Positions 31,706 through 41,096 of a stretch of DNA of 64,000 nucleotides are shown here, piece by piece (within the stretch, counting starts at the first letter, position 1; every line of letters begins with the position of its first letter). The position numbers were made by a program, and so were the translations under genes. This stretch comes from JAWSVE01 sp033852115. Lineage in GTDB: Bacteria > Pseudomonadota > Gammaproteobacteria > Pseudomonadales > Cellvibrionaceae. Under the pieces are notes generated by a model. The model saw nothing but the letters and a program-made list of their open reading frames with translations, searched no databases and was not told the origin of the DNA. The stretch lies in NCBI GenBank assembly GCA_033852115.1, contig JAWSVE010000008.1:1-64000 (forward strand), written 5' to 3'.

Positions 31706-32128
31706 ATGGATACGGATTTAGTGTTTCCCATGTTTGCCATGGTGTTGTTAAGCGGCCTGACGGTGTTTGGTCTTTTTTTTAGTCGCTTGAGCGCGGTGTC
31801 GAGCGGCTCAACGCCAATAACCTATTACAAGACATACAACGGCCCCTCTCAAGAGGATCGGCGGAGCCAGCAGTTGTCTCGGAATGTGACTAATCAATTT
31901 GAAGCACCGGTGTTATTTTATGCGGCGTGCTTGGCGGCGCTTGTTGTGCAAAAAACGGGAGTGGTTTTCCTTTGCTTGGCGTGGGCGTATGTTGGTTTAC
32001 GTATTCTGCATACACTTATTCATATCACCAGTAATAAGATTCCGTTGCGATTGGGAAGTTATATGGCTAGCTGGTTTGTACTTCTGGCCATGTGGATTTC
32101 GTTAGCGTGGATTTGTTTTAGCGCATAA
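31706..32128 (+). CDS. MAPEG family membrane protein
   Basis: 140 residues with four transmembrane helices (about residues 3-25, 60-80, 84-108 and 118-138). The N-x-x-N-x-x-E-x-P pattern is recognisable as RNVTNQFEAPVLFY, typical of the MAPEG glutathione-linked membrane proteins. I start at the ATG at 31706 with GAGG upstream; a GTG at 31682 would add eight residues. Substrate unknown. Confidence 0.85.
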   Translation: MDTDLVFPMFAMVLLSGLTVFGLFFSRLSAVSSGSTPITYYKTYNGPSQEDRRSQQLSRNVTNQFEAPVLFYAACLAALVVQKTGVVFLCLAWAYVGLRILHTLIHITSNKIPLRLGSYMASWFVLLAMWISLAWICFSA

Positions 32129-32171
32129 CCACATAGCAAAAAGTAACGTATCTGTTGTAGGAGGCTATTAA

Positions 32172-32780
32172 GTGAGCCAGACAGTAAAGGGGCCCGACGG
32201 AAAGCCACGGTGTGGTTGGTGTGGATCAGTTGATGAATTTTTTCCTTACCATGATAACGAGTGGGGCTTTCCTGTTGATGATGATGTACGACTGTTCGAA
32301 AAGCTATGCCTGGAAGGGTTTCAGTCGGGATTAAGTTGGCGAACGATACTGGCTAAAAGAGAGAACTTTCGCAAAGCCTTTAAAGGTTTTGATTTCAATA
32401 AGGTGTCTCGCTTTTCTGAAAAGGACGTCGAGCGGCTTTTGCAGGATGCGGGCATCGTCAGGCATCGCGGAAAGATTGAGGCTGTTATTAACAATGCCCA
32501 GCGGGCGAAGGAAATGATCAAAAATCATGGCTCATTAGCGGCGTACTTTTGGTCCTTTGAGCCAGACCCAAAAACCTTGGGTAAGCCTCAATCTGTATCC
32601 ACCTCTGATGTATCAGTCACGATATCTAAACAGCTAAAAAAGTTGGGCTGGAAGTTTGTTGGGCCGACAACGGTTTACTCTTTCATGCAGGCCATGGGAA
32701 TGATTAATGATCACGTGAAAGACTGCGTGGTACGCCAGCGAGTTGAAACCGCAAAACGTAAGTTTAAGCGTCCTTCCTAA
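32172..32780 (+). CDS. tag: DNA-3-methyladenine glycosylase I
   Basis: 202 residues, the usual length. N-terminal C-G-W-C and YHDNEWGFPV, and C-terminal HVKDC, provide the Cys and His residues that bind the structural zinc in Tag; FQSGLSWRTILAKRE is the hallmark central segment. It excises 3-methyladenine from DNA in base-excision repair. Starts with GTG behind GGAGG. Lies 44 bases after the MAPEG gene in the same direction. Confidence 0.96.
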   Translation: MSQTVKGPDGKPRCGWCGSVDEFFPYHDNEWGFPVDDDVRLFEKLCLEGFQSGLSWRTILAKRENFRKAFKGFDFNKVSRFSEKDVERLLQDAGIVRHRGKIEAVINNAQRAKEMIKNHGSLAAYFWSFEPDPKTLGKPQSVSTSDVSVTISKQLKKLGWKFVGPTTVYSFMQAMGMINDHVKDCVVRQRVETAKRKFKRPS

Positions 32781-32797
32781 TTCCCGTTGTGGTCATT

Positions 32798-33265
32798 CTA
32801 CTTCGCGATCATGGCAATGAGTCGTGAGTCGTCTAGTGCGGCGGTTCTGTGAATAGCGACAGCCTTATAGGCTTCACTATTGACCATTTTCAGAAACACG
32901 CCAATGGATGGGTACTGAACGAGAAACACTTCGTCCCATTGCTCGTCACTGGGGCTGATGATGCCTGCCTTCACATTACCAATCCAAAGGCGCTTCGCGC
33001 CGACCTTTGCCACTAGCTTTGATGCACCTTCTCTGTATTTGTCGTAGGCCTGGCGACCAGTCATGTTTACCTTTGTATCATCGTAATGCGCTGATTCACT
33101 GAATTTCAGCATATTTAGCATTACCACAGGCACGTCTTGCGGTATGTGCGCGAACGGAGATGCTTGCGTGGTGTTGCTCGGTGTTGACGTTTCGGCGGAC
33201 GCTATGTGACTAAAGCACGTCAGCGCTAGCAGTGTGAAAACAACGTTATGTAGTAACTTAATCAT
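32798..33265 (-). CDS. Exported DUF1330-like protein
   Basis: 155 residues from the ATG at 33265, with GAGG six bases upstream; a longer frame runs on to 33532 through the tandem repeats and is not a credible start. Signal peptide up to about residue 25, then a ferredoxin-like dimeric alpha/beta barrel type domain (PVVMLNMLKFSE, WDEVFLVQYPSIGVFLKMVNSEAY) typical of DUF1330. Function unknown. Confidence 0.75.
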   Translation of the reverse strand: MIKLLHNVVFTLLALTCFSHIASAETSTPSNTTQASPFAHIPQDVPVVMLNMLKFSESAHYDDTKVNMTGRQAYDKYREGASKLVAKVGAKRLWIGNVKAGIISPSDEQWDEVFLVQYPSIGVFLKMVNSEAYKAVAIHRTAALDDSRLIAMIAK

Positions 33266-33430
33266 GGAAAACCTCATTCGTGATTTTTTTTCCGTGAGCA
33301 GTATAGAGTGACGTGTGTCTCGATGACAATGTTTCTCGGTGACAGTGGACCCGTGTTGTAATGGCGGGTAAAGAACCGCTTTAATTGCTAACCAGTTACA
33401 CTTAAAAAGCGTCGCGATTTTCGATGTCCA

Positions 33431-33504
33431 AAGGTGTGGAGTATCCAAGGTGTGGAGTATCCAAGGTGTGGAGTATCCAAGGTGTGGAGTATCCAAGGTG
33501 TGGG
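33431..33504. repeat. 16-base tandem repeat, 4.6 copies
   Basis: AAGGTGTGGAGTATCC is repeated head to tail four times from 33431, with a partial fifth. No spacers, so not CRISPR. It lies upstream of the DUF1330-like gene and downstream of the acyl-CoA dehydrogenase terminator. Confidence 0.95.
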
Positions 33505-33531
33505 TAGGCGGGGGGATAAAAGCTCTAAGCA

Positions 33532-33559
33532 AAACAGGCGCTCCTTAGAGCGCCTGTTT
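33532..33559. terminator. Intrinsic terminator of the acyl-CoA dehydrogenase operon
   Basis: AAACAGGCGCTC and GAGCGCCTGTTT form a perfect 12-base stem with CTTA loop, 25 bases past the stop of the acyl-CoA dehydrogenase. Confidence 0.85.
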
Positions 33560-33584
33560 ATCGATTAAGATTAAAACGAAGGGT

Positions 33585-34853
33585 TTAATCTTGAGGGTGT
33601 TTTGCTTGTTGGAACGCTTTCACTTCGGCGCGCGCGATGACATTGTGGTGTACTTCATCCGGGCCATCCGCGAAACGTAACGTACGTTGTTGCATGTACA
33701 TTTCCGACAAGTCAGACCACTGGCTCAAGCCGGTAGCACCGTGAATTTGAATCGCTTGATCAATAATGTTGCACACTTTCTCGGGCACCATTGCTTTTGC
33801 CATTGATACCCAAATGCGCGCTTCTTTGTTACCCATCAAGTCCATTGCTTTCGCCGCTTTCAACACCATCAAGCGCATCGCTTCGATTTCGATGCGTGCA
33901 CGCGAAATGGTTTCCATGTTTTTACCGAGATCAAGAATCTTGCGGTTGAATGCAGTACGAGTGAGGCCACGCTCAATAGCAAGGTTCAATGCTTTTTCGG
34001 CATTACCGATGGCGCGCATGCAGTGATGGATACGGCCTGGGCCAAGGCGAATTTGCGAAATTTCGAAACCGCGACCTTCACCCCAAATAACATTCTCCGC
34101 AGGTACGCGAACGTTTTCGAGTTTCAAATGCATGTGGCCGTGTGGCGCGTGGTCGTGGCCGAATACTTTCATGGGACCAACAACCGTCAGCCCGGGTGCA
34201 TCCATGGGTACAAGAATTTGAGATTGTTGACGGAACGTCTCAGCTTCTGGGCTAGTTTTCACCATCAAGATCATGACTTTACAGCGTGGGTCGCCAGCAC
34301 CTGAGATGTAATACTTCTCCCCATTGATCACCCACTCGCCGTCAACCAATTCTGCACGCGTTTCGATGTTGCGAGCATCAGATGAGGCAACGTGGGGTTC
34401 GGTCATGCCAAAACATGAGCGGATTTCACCATTTAACAAAGGCTTCAACCACTGTTCTTTTTGCTCTGGAGTACCTAAACGCTCAAGTACTTCCATGTTG
34501 CCGGTATCAGGTGCAGAACAGTTGAGTGTTTGTGGGCCTAGAGGGTATTTACCCAGCTCAATCGCAATGTAGGCGTAATCGAGGTTGCTGAGGCCTTCGC
34601 CCGTTTCTGCATCCGGTAGGAAGAAGTTCCAAAGGCCTGCGTCTTTTGCTTTTTTCTTCGCGCCTTCAAGTAATTCTAATTGGCGCGGGTGGTAGGTAAA
34701 GCGGTCTTCTTGTTCTTCGCCGAGGCGATAAAACTCTTCTTGAATCGGCGCGACGTTTTCCTCAAGGTGCTTTTTAACGGCATCCAAAAGCGGGCGAGCT
34801 TTTTCCGACATCGCCAATTTATTCATGTCGTCATGGGGGGTTAAGTGATTCAA
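33585..34853 (-). CDS. Acyl-CoA dehydrogenase
   Basis: 422 residues. FGMTEPHVASSD and YYISGAGDPRC are the FAD/substrate-binding signatures, followed by GPGRIHHCMRAIG and the C-terminal QIHGATGLSQ. It belongs to the ACAD10/11-like group rather than the short-chain enzymes. It begins with TTG at 34853, with GAGGAG seven bases upstream. FAD-dependent formation of trans-2-enoyl-CoA; electrons pass to ETF. Near an acyl-CoA ligase, which fits a catabolic set. Confidence 0.93.
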   Translation of the reverse strand: MNHLTPHDDMNKLAMSEKARPLLDAVKKHLEENVAPIQEEFYRLGEEQEDRFTYHPRQLELLEGAKKKAKDAGLWNFFLPDAETGEGLSNLDYAYIAIELGKYPLGPQTLNCSAPDTGNMEVLERLGTPEQKEQWLKPLLNGEIRSCFGMTEPHVASSDARNIETRAELVDGEWVINGEKYYISGAGDPRCKVMILMVKTSPEAETFRQQSQILVPMDAPGLTVVGPMKVFGHDHAPHGHMHLKLENVRVPAENVIWGEGRGFEISQIRLGPGRIHHCMRAIGNAEKALNLAIERGLTRTAFNRKILDLGKNMETISRARIEIEAMRLMVLKAAKAMDLMGNKEARIWVSMAKAMVPEKVCNIIDQAIQIHGATGLSQWSDLSEMYMQQRTLRFADGPDEVHHNVIARAEVKAFQQAKHPQD

Positions 34854-35101
34854 AATGGCTCTCCTCGATGTAGCAATAATAAATAAAAATGATTATTAAA
34901 GTGCCGCTCAATTGATACTTGATCTTGTTGACCCGTCCGAGCGCCACCCCTCGAATTTGGGCGAATATTATGGGTGATTTGATGTGCTAAGTCTTCAATC
35001 TAAATCAAATAAATACAAAATATTTATACAAAGATTGGTAAATCCATAAGCCACAGTGATTATTTGTTAGCGACTTGATTTATCCTGGGCCAGAATCAAG
35101 G

Positions 35102-35911
35102 TCAAAGCGACGAAAAACGAAAATGCGTACCGCAGAGCAGAATCTGGTTGTTTTCTAAACTTAGGCCGCAGTTTGCCGCTCTTTCATTGAGCGTATTGAG
35201 GTCTGATACGGCGATATCGATGGTTGTTAGGCCCGCCAGTTGGCTTTGTTTGCTGGGGGTGCCTTGATCGGGGATGGCGGTAAAGCGAATCGCCATATTG
35301 GCGAGGGTTAGCATGAACCCATTGTTGTTCTTATGGTACTTGGACCCAGTAATGGCGGACCATTTTTCGGCCAGTGCAAGCGGGTCGAGCGCTTGGAGTT
35401 CTATTGCTTGAATGCTGTACTGAGGTTGATTTTCGGCGATATCTCGCCAGGTAGCCCCGCCAGCGGGTTGCCAGTTGCCTTGAGGGTCAGCTTGTTCGTC
35501 CCAGTCAACTTCGAGAAACGCGGCGCCCATGTCACGCGGATGTAGCTGCATGATATTCCAGCTACCACGGTCGGACTCATAAGCCACGCGAACATTGTGT
35601 TGTGCTGCACGCTCGCGAACCAGGACCTGATCATTTTTATCCGTGGCCTGGCAAATAACCATGTAGCCGCCGTCACCATTACCCTGGTGACGGCGTTTTG
35701 CGATAAAGCGCCCAGCGGCTGTATTGGGTTGAATAGGAGAGACGATTTCTAAAAATTGCGAGCCTAGGGCAAATAGACTGTTTTCTAATCCGAACTTAGC
35801 TACTTCAGGGTCTTGGTGGCAGGGCTTTATCCCCAACACATGACCGATGGCGTTTACGGTGGCGGCGTGATGCTCAGCAACGAGGCAGATTTGTCGGCAA
35901 AAAATAGGCAC
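35102..35911 (-). CDS. VOC/glyoxalase-like domain protein
   Basis: 269 residues with two vicinal-oxygen-chelate-like halves: residues 1-125 (CLVAEHH, EIVSPIQPNTAAGRF) and 150-269 (IDIAVSDLNTLNERA). The pattern is that of the Glyoxalase_3-like group. The metal ligands are not certain. Function unknown; 19 bases from the acyl-CoA ligase gene in the same direction, so probably cotranscribed. Confidence 0.7.
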   Translation of the reverse strand: MPIFCRQICLVAEHHAATVNAIGHVLGIKPCHQDPEVAKFGLENSLFALGSQFLEIVSPIQPNTAAGRFIAKRRHQGNGDGGYMVICQATDKNDQVLVRERAAQHNVRVAYESDRGSWNIMQLHPRDMGAAFLEVDWDEQADPQGNWQPAGGATWRDIAENQPQYSIQAIELQALDPLALAEKWSAITGSKYHKNNNGFMLTLANMAIRFTAIPDQGTPSKQSQLAGLTTIDIAVSDLNTLNERAANCGLSLENNQILLCGTHFRFSSL

Positions 35912-35930
35912 GTTGGGTAGGCGCGGTTAA

Positions 35931-37670
35931 TTACATATACTTTTCAAGGTAGTTTGCACGAATGACTTTGCGCTCAATTTTATCGGTTGCGCCGCGAGGT
36001 AGTGGCTCGTTCATAAACCAATATCGTTCCGGAATCTTAAAGCTGGCTAAATGATCTTTCAAAAACGTGGCGAGCTCATCGGCCTCTAATGGCTTGCCTT
36101 GTTTTGGCTGAATTGCTGCGCCAATAATTTCTCCGAGGCGTTCATCCGGGATTGAAAATACGCACGCTTCGGCGACGTGTGGATGTTGATGGATTGCTCC
36201 CTCGACTTCTAGACAGGAAACGTTTTCTCCGCCGCGAATGATAATGCTCTTTTTACGATCCACAATGTAATAGAGGCCTTCCTCGTCTTGACGCGCTAGA
36301 TCGCCGGTGTAGAGCCAGCCATCTTTCAAACTTTCAGCCGTTGCTTCAGGTTTGTTGAGGTAGCAGCGCATGGTATTTGCTCCTTTGATGAGCAACTCAC
36401 CGATGTCACCTTGCTTCACATCGATCCCGTTGTCGTCAACTATGCGAGCTTCTTGCAGCGGGGGAATGACGCGTCCCGCAGATTCCGGGTTGTCGAGATA
36501 GACTTGGCCGATAATGGACAGGCCTAAAGCGTTGGTTTCTGTCATGCCCCAACCGGCACTAATTTGCGCGTTAGGGAATACCGCAGCTTGTTGTCCGACC
36601 TGTGCGGCAGGACGCTTCGCACCACCGCTGACGAGACCTTCTAGGCTTGGCAATGTTTCACCACGCGCCACGGCGGCTTCCATCAGTTCGGCTGATTGAG
36701 TGGGAACACCGGACACACGGGTAACTTGCTCTCGGTTTACGATGTCGACAGCATCGTTCGCATCCCATTTGAACATGAGTGAAATTTTTGCGCCGAGTGC
36801 CAGGCCCTGCAAAAAATTAGCTTGTAATGCGGTGACATGAAACAGTGGGGTGATGATTAACCACGAGGGTGCTAAGGGCGCTTTATCTTTTGGTGGCTCC
36901 ATTAATGGTCCCGCGACCCGCGCAAAAATCCATGAATATACGGCGGCGATGGCGCTGCGGTGGGTTAAGGCGACACCCTTGGGATGACCTGTCGAACCAG
37001 AGGAATATATGATCGCGAAGTCTTGGTCGGTATCAATCTCTACGTCTGACCATTCACTGGCGTCGGCGCGGCTTAGAAGCTCACGATATTTAATTTCACC
37101 TTCGCCATCACCTTCGTAATCACGCACTGCGATTAACGTTAGGTCTAGGGCCTTTTTGATGGGGTCGATATTTAAATAACGCGGTTTGTCGGCAAAAACA
37201 ACTTTTGCTTCACTGTCCCCGATAGCGTATTCGAGTTCCTCGGTCGTCCACCATGCATTCAGCGGGACTGCGATAGCGCCAATCGATGTGATGGCGAGAA
37301 GCAGCATTGGAAGCTCTGGGTAATTACGCATAGCAATGGCAACGCGGTCGCCAGCTTTTACATTGAGTTGGTGGGTTAAAGCATGTGCGATTGATTTGAT
37401 TTCGTGACAAAAGTCATCGTAACTCCAGCGCTCTTGCTGATAAACGAGCACCTCTTTTTCAGCGCCATCCGTGATGTAATTGTCTTTGGTTCGCTGTATG
37501 AGTTCCCGAAGATGCACTGGTGTGTTTTTGAAAACTCTATGGGGGACGCCTCGGATGTTTTCTTCCGTGACTGCGAAACGTGGATCGTTTTCAATTAAAT
37601 ACGAGACTGCTTCATCGCGAGTCATAAGGGGAGGTGTGTTATTGCTAGGAGTAGATACTTCGTTACTCAT
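35931..37670 (-). CDS. Acyl-CoA synthetase (AMP-forming)
   Basis: 579 residues. The adenylation-fold P-loop IIYSSGSTGHPKGVALTH, the GWGMTETN A5 motif, the YTGDLARQDEEG A7 motif and a DRKKSIIIRGGENVS A8 motif are all intact, as is the C-terminal lysine in PRGATDKIERKV. It activates a carboxylic acid to its CoA thioester. Substrate range unknown; neighbours suggest fatty or aromatic acid degradation. Confidence 0.94.
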   Translation of the reverse strand: MSNEVSTPSNNTPPLMTRDEAVSYLIENDPRFAVTEENIRGVPHRVFKNTPVHLRELIQRTKDNYITDGAEKEVLVYQQERWSYDDFCHEIKSIAHALTHQLNVKAGDRVAIAMRNYPELPMLLLAITSIGAIAVPLNAWWTTEELEYAIGDSEAKVVFADKPRYLNIDPIKKALDLTLIAVRDYEGDGEGEIKYRELLSRADASEWSDVEIDTDQDFAIIYSSGSTGHPKGVALTHRSAIAAVYSWIFARVAGPLMEPPKDKAPLAPSWLIITPLFHVTALQANFLQGLALGAKISLMFKWDANDAVDIVNREQVTRVSGVPTQSAELMEAAVARGETLPSLEGLVSGGAKRPAAQVGQQAAVFPNAQISAGWGMTETNALGLSIIGQVYLDNPESAGRVIPPLQEARIVDDNGIDVKQGDIGELLIKGANTMRCYLNKPEATAESLKDGWLYTGDLARQDEEGLYYIVDRKKSIIIRGGENVSCLEVEGAIHQHPHVAEACVFSIPDERLGEIIGAAIQPKQGKPLEADELATFLKDHLASFKIPERYWFMNEPLPRGATDKIERKVIRANYLEKYM

Positions 37671-38079
37671 GGAGGTCTGGTCCCGCTGATTGACGAGTAG
37701 TCGTTATTGTTTTCGTGTCGCCAAGCTTAGGGAATGCCTATGCGTTGTCAAGCAGGCATTCCGCGTATCGGTAAATTCTAAGAAATATCGGTTGGAAGTG
37801 CTTAGTAAAATAAAGAAAGGTTATTGTTAATCATTAGAGCACCAAGCAATTCAGAGGATTGGAAAAAGCTGGCAGGTGAGAAAACAACTACAATAGATAG
37901 GTGCGAATAAGTAAAAATGGACGAGTGTTTCAACGTAAAACGAGTTGTTCGCTAGATATAATGGCGCTGTAACGAGAAGTGCGCCAATCGCTATACCCTA
38001 AACATGTTATCTACAAAAAAGAGTTATCTATGTAACCTTTGTTATACCGCTATTATATATTGAGTCGAGAGTAATCCTT
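37671..38079. other. Divergent intergenic region
   Basis: 409 bases between the minus-strand ligase and the plus-strand signalling gene. Promoters for both must lie here; I see no palindrome, RNA or gene. Confidence 0.4.
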
Positions 38080-41055
38080 ATGTGTCCAAAATTGGTGATA
38101 CAGCTTGTAACCTTTTTTCTTGCACTCAACATCACCATCGCTGAGACATTTGCCGACGCTCATCCTTCCCTAAACTTAAGCCAGCAAGAGCGAATGTGGC
38201 TACAAGAGCACCCGCGCATCACGGTGGCATACGATGGAAACTTTCCTCCTTATAGCTTTAAAAATGATAGTGGCGATATTGAAGGTATAGCCATAGAAAC
38301 GTTTAAGTTGCTTGAGGAGCGACTAGGTATAAAGTTTGTCGAGTATCATGAAACCCAATGGCAGTCGCTATATAACGACGCCAAGCAAAAGCGGGTTGAT
38401 GTTGTTGCGACCATGGTTAATCGAACAGAGAGAGCGGAGTGGTTTAAGTTTACAGGGCCTTACATACAGAAATCGTTAGTTATTGTAACCCGTGGTGAGA
38501 GCACTGATATTAACAGGCGCGGTGATCTTCGCGGGAAGCGAATTGCGCTTGTTAAGTCATATCAATACAGCGCCCACATTATAAAAGAGTTTCCCACCGC
38601 AGAAGTGGTCTTTGTTGACACCATGTTAGATGGGTTGCGCGCGGTATCGACAGGTAAAGCGGACGCGGCCATTACGTTTCTCGCGGCAGGTCATTACCTG
38701 CGAACAAAATACTTACTGAGCAACCTCAAATATGCAGCATTGTATGATCGTGATAGTGCAGCTGAGTCGATAGCCGTTCGAAGCGATTGGCCAGAGCTTC
38801 AGTCAATTCTCAATAAAGCATTAAGTACGATTTCAGACTATACGCACTTACAATTACGTGAGCCGTGGTTGCCGCAAAATTATCAAGATCTATTTGTCGA
38901 CATTTCGTTAACCAGCCAAGAGCTTCAGTGGATAGAGGCGCACCCAAAGATTCGTGTTGGTGTTGATCCAGAATTTGCACCGTTCGAATTTATGGAGAAT
39001 GGTCGTTACGCTGGAATGGCATCAGAGTACCTTGACCTACTTAACCAACGATTAAACCTTGATATGCAGGTGGTTGAAGGTAAAGGCTGGGATGACATCA
39101 TGGTCGCGGCGCAACGAGGTGACATTGATGTGCTGCCAGCAGTGGGAAAAACTAAAGCGCGAGAGCAATACCTAAACTACACAGAGCCGTACTTACAATT
39201 CTACCGAGTAATCATTACACGTGACTCTGAGGAGTTTGTTTTTGGCTTGTCCGATCTTCGTGATAAGTCCGTGGGTGTGCAGGTCAATAGCTCGCATCAT
39301 GGTTATTTGTTGGAGCACTCCGATATACAACCCGTTACCTATGAGACACTCGAATCTTCATTGTTAGCGCTGTCTGGTGGTGAAGTCGATGCGTTGGTGG
39401 GTAATGTTGCATCCTCTACCTATTGGATTCGTCAATTGAATCTCGCCAATATCAAAGTGGCAGCGCCAGTGTCCTCCGAGATCGACTACCTACACTTTGC
39501 GACTCGTAAGGATTGGCCAGAGCTTGCTTCAATCCTTCAAAAAGGCTTAGACAGCATTAATCAAAGGCAACGACAAGAAATATCAGAACGTTGGCTGCAA
39601 ATCGATTACGAGCCGGTCATAGGCGATGAGCTATTACGAAACATCGTTGTTGTGCTGGTTGTTATCACGGTAATGATTCTTTTATGGAATGTGTTGTTAA
39701 AGAAAAAGGTAAAAGAACAGGCCGAGAAAGTTTTGCGCTATGCCTATTACGATCCTCTTACTGGGCTGCCGAATCGATTTTTGGTTCATGAGAGGCTGGG
39801 TCAATTTGTGCGTCAATCTAGCCATGGTAATCAAAAGTTGGCAACGCTATCGATTGATATTGATGACTTTAAAAAAGTGAATAATACGTTAGGTCACGAA
39901 GCGGGTGATGAAGCCTTAAAGCAAATTGCAGAGTGTATTGCTGCCGTGTCACCGGCGGATAGCTTGCTAGGGCGGGTGGGTGGTGATCAATTCCTATTGA
40001 TTATCCCCGCATTGATTGACGTGGCTGATGCAGCACTAGTGGCGAAAAGTGTTCTCAAAAATTTAGAGAACGGCGTGTCGGTAGGAAATCGCAACGTTGT
40101 GTTCACAGCCGGGATTGGCATCGCGTTATATCCCAGTGATGGAGAGACGGCGGAGGTGCTAATGCAATGCGCAGAAGCCGCTACGCATCATGTTAAACAA
40201 GAAAGCGATGATCAGTTTACTTTCTATACGCCAAGCTTGCATGATGCGGTATCTCGAAAGTTAGCGGTCGAAGAGCAATTGCGCAACGCGTTAAAACGAA
40301 ATGAGTTGTATGTGGTGTATCAACCCAAAGTGGATGCTGCAACAAAAGCCACGGTAGGGTTTGAGACGCTAATTCGATGGGCGAGCAAAGAGCTAGGAAA
40401 TGTCGCACCAGAAGAATTTATACCTATCGCCGAACAAAACGGACAAATTGAAAGCATCGGTTTGTTTGTATTGAGGTCAGCGCTTGCCGCACTTAAAGAC
40501 ATTAACGCACTTGCCGGCAGGCCGCTCACCATGGCGGTCAATCTGTCACCACGCCAGTTTATTTCAAACCGTTTGATTCAACAGGTCAAAGACGAAATAG
40601 AGCGCTCTGGTGTCGATAGTCATTTGCTAGAGTTAGAGATAACTGAAGGTGTGTTGATGAGTGGTCATCAATACATCGATGATACGCTGCACGCGATAAA
40701 AGAAATGGGAGTGACCTTGGCTATGGATGATTTTGGTACCGGTTACTCATCGCTTAGCTATTTAAGACGATACACATTTAACGCCCTTAAAATTGATCGT
40801 GAGTTTATAGCAGATCTTGAGGAAAAGCAGGCTAGCGTGCAGTTGGTGACGGCAACCATTGCAATGGCGCACGGGCTAGGCATGGTAGTCGTGGCGGAGG
40901 GTGTTGAGACCGCTGCACAGTATGAACTACTGCGGCAGCTGCGGTGCGACCTGATTCAGGGGTGGTACTTTAGTGAGCCGTTCCAGGCGCAAGAACTACT
41001 CGACTGGATACAGGAAACAGCGGTTGGAGTAGACGTTGTTAAGGGCACTCGCTAA
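38080..41055 (+). CDS. Dual periplasmic-binding-domain GGDEF-EAL protein
   Basis: 991 residues. Signal peptide, two tandem SBP_bac_3 (amino-acid-binding type) domains: residues about 35-265 (ITVAYDGNFPPYSFKN) and 285-510 (IRVGVDPEFAPFEFME), one transmembrane helix near 528-548, then GGDEF and EAL. The cyclase motif is GGDQF (634-638), where the glutamate for catalysis is replaced by glutamine, so cyclase activity is doubtful. The EAL domain keeps E762-T-L, the NLSPRQF, ELEITEG, DDFGTG and AEGVET motifs, so it is probably an active phosphodiesterase that responds to a small periplasmic ligand. Confidence 0.92.
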   Translation: MCPKLVIQLVTFFLALNITIAETFADAHPSLNLSQQERMWLQEHPRITVAYDGNFPPYSFKNDSGDIEGIAIETFKLLEERLGIKFVEYHETQWQSLYNDAKQKRVDVVATMVNRTERAEWFKFTGPYIQKSLVIVTRGESTDINRRGDLRGKRIALVKSYQYSAHIIKEFPTAEVVFVDTMLDGLRAVSTGKADAAITFLAAGHYLRTKYLLSNLKYAALYDRDSAAESIAVRSDWPELQSILNKALSTISDYTHLQLREPWLPQNYQDLFVDISLTSQELQWIEAHPKIRVGVDPEFAPFEFMENGRYAGMASEYLDLLNQRLNLDMQVVEGKGWDDIMVAAQRGDIDVLPAVGKTKAREQYLNYTEPYLQFYRVIITRDSEEFVFGLSDLRDKSVGVQVNSSHHGYLLEHSDIQPVTYETLESSLLALSGGEVDALVGNVASSTYWIRQLNLANIKVAAPVSSEIDYLHFATRKDWPELASILQKGLDSINQRQRQEISERWLQIDYEPVIGDELLRNIVVVLVVITVMILLWNVLLKKKVKEQAEKVLRYAYYDPLTGLPNRFLVHERLGQFVRQSSHGNQKLATLSIDIDDFKKVNNTLGHEAGDEALKQIAECIAAVSPADSLLGRVGGDQFLLIIPALIDVADAALVAKSVLKNLENGVSVGNRNVVFTAGIGIALYPSDGETAEVLMQCAEAATHHVKQESDDQFTFYTPSLHDAVSRKLAVEEQLRNALKRNELYVVYQPKVDAATKATVGFETLIRWASKELGNVAPEEFIPIAEQNGQIESIGLFVLRSALAALKDINALAGRPLTMAVNLSPRQFISNRLIQQVKDEIERSGVDSHLLELEITEGVLMSGHQYIDDTLHAIKEMGVTLAMDDFGTGYSSLSYLRRYTFNALKIDREFIADLEEKQASVQLVTATIAMAHGLGMVVVAEGVETAAQYELLRQLRCDLIQGWYFSEPFQAQELLDWIQETAVGVDVVKGTR

Positions 41056-41096
41056 CCAAACGACTTTAGCGGAATGCCCTGCTATACCCTGATGCG

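Noticed and set aside
33431..33504. CRISPR array
   Set aside because: The 16-base units are contiguous, without spacers, and no cas genes are present.
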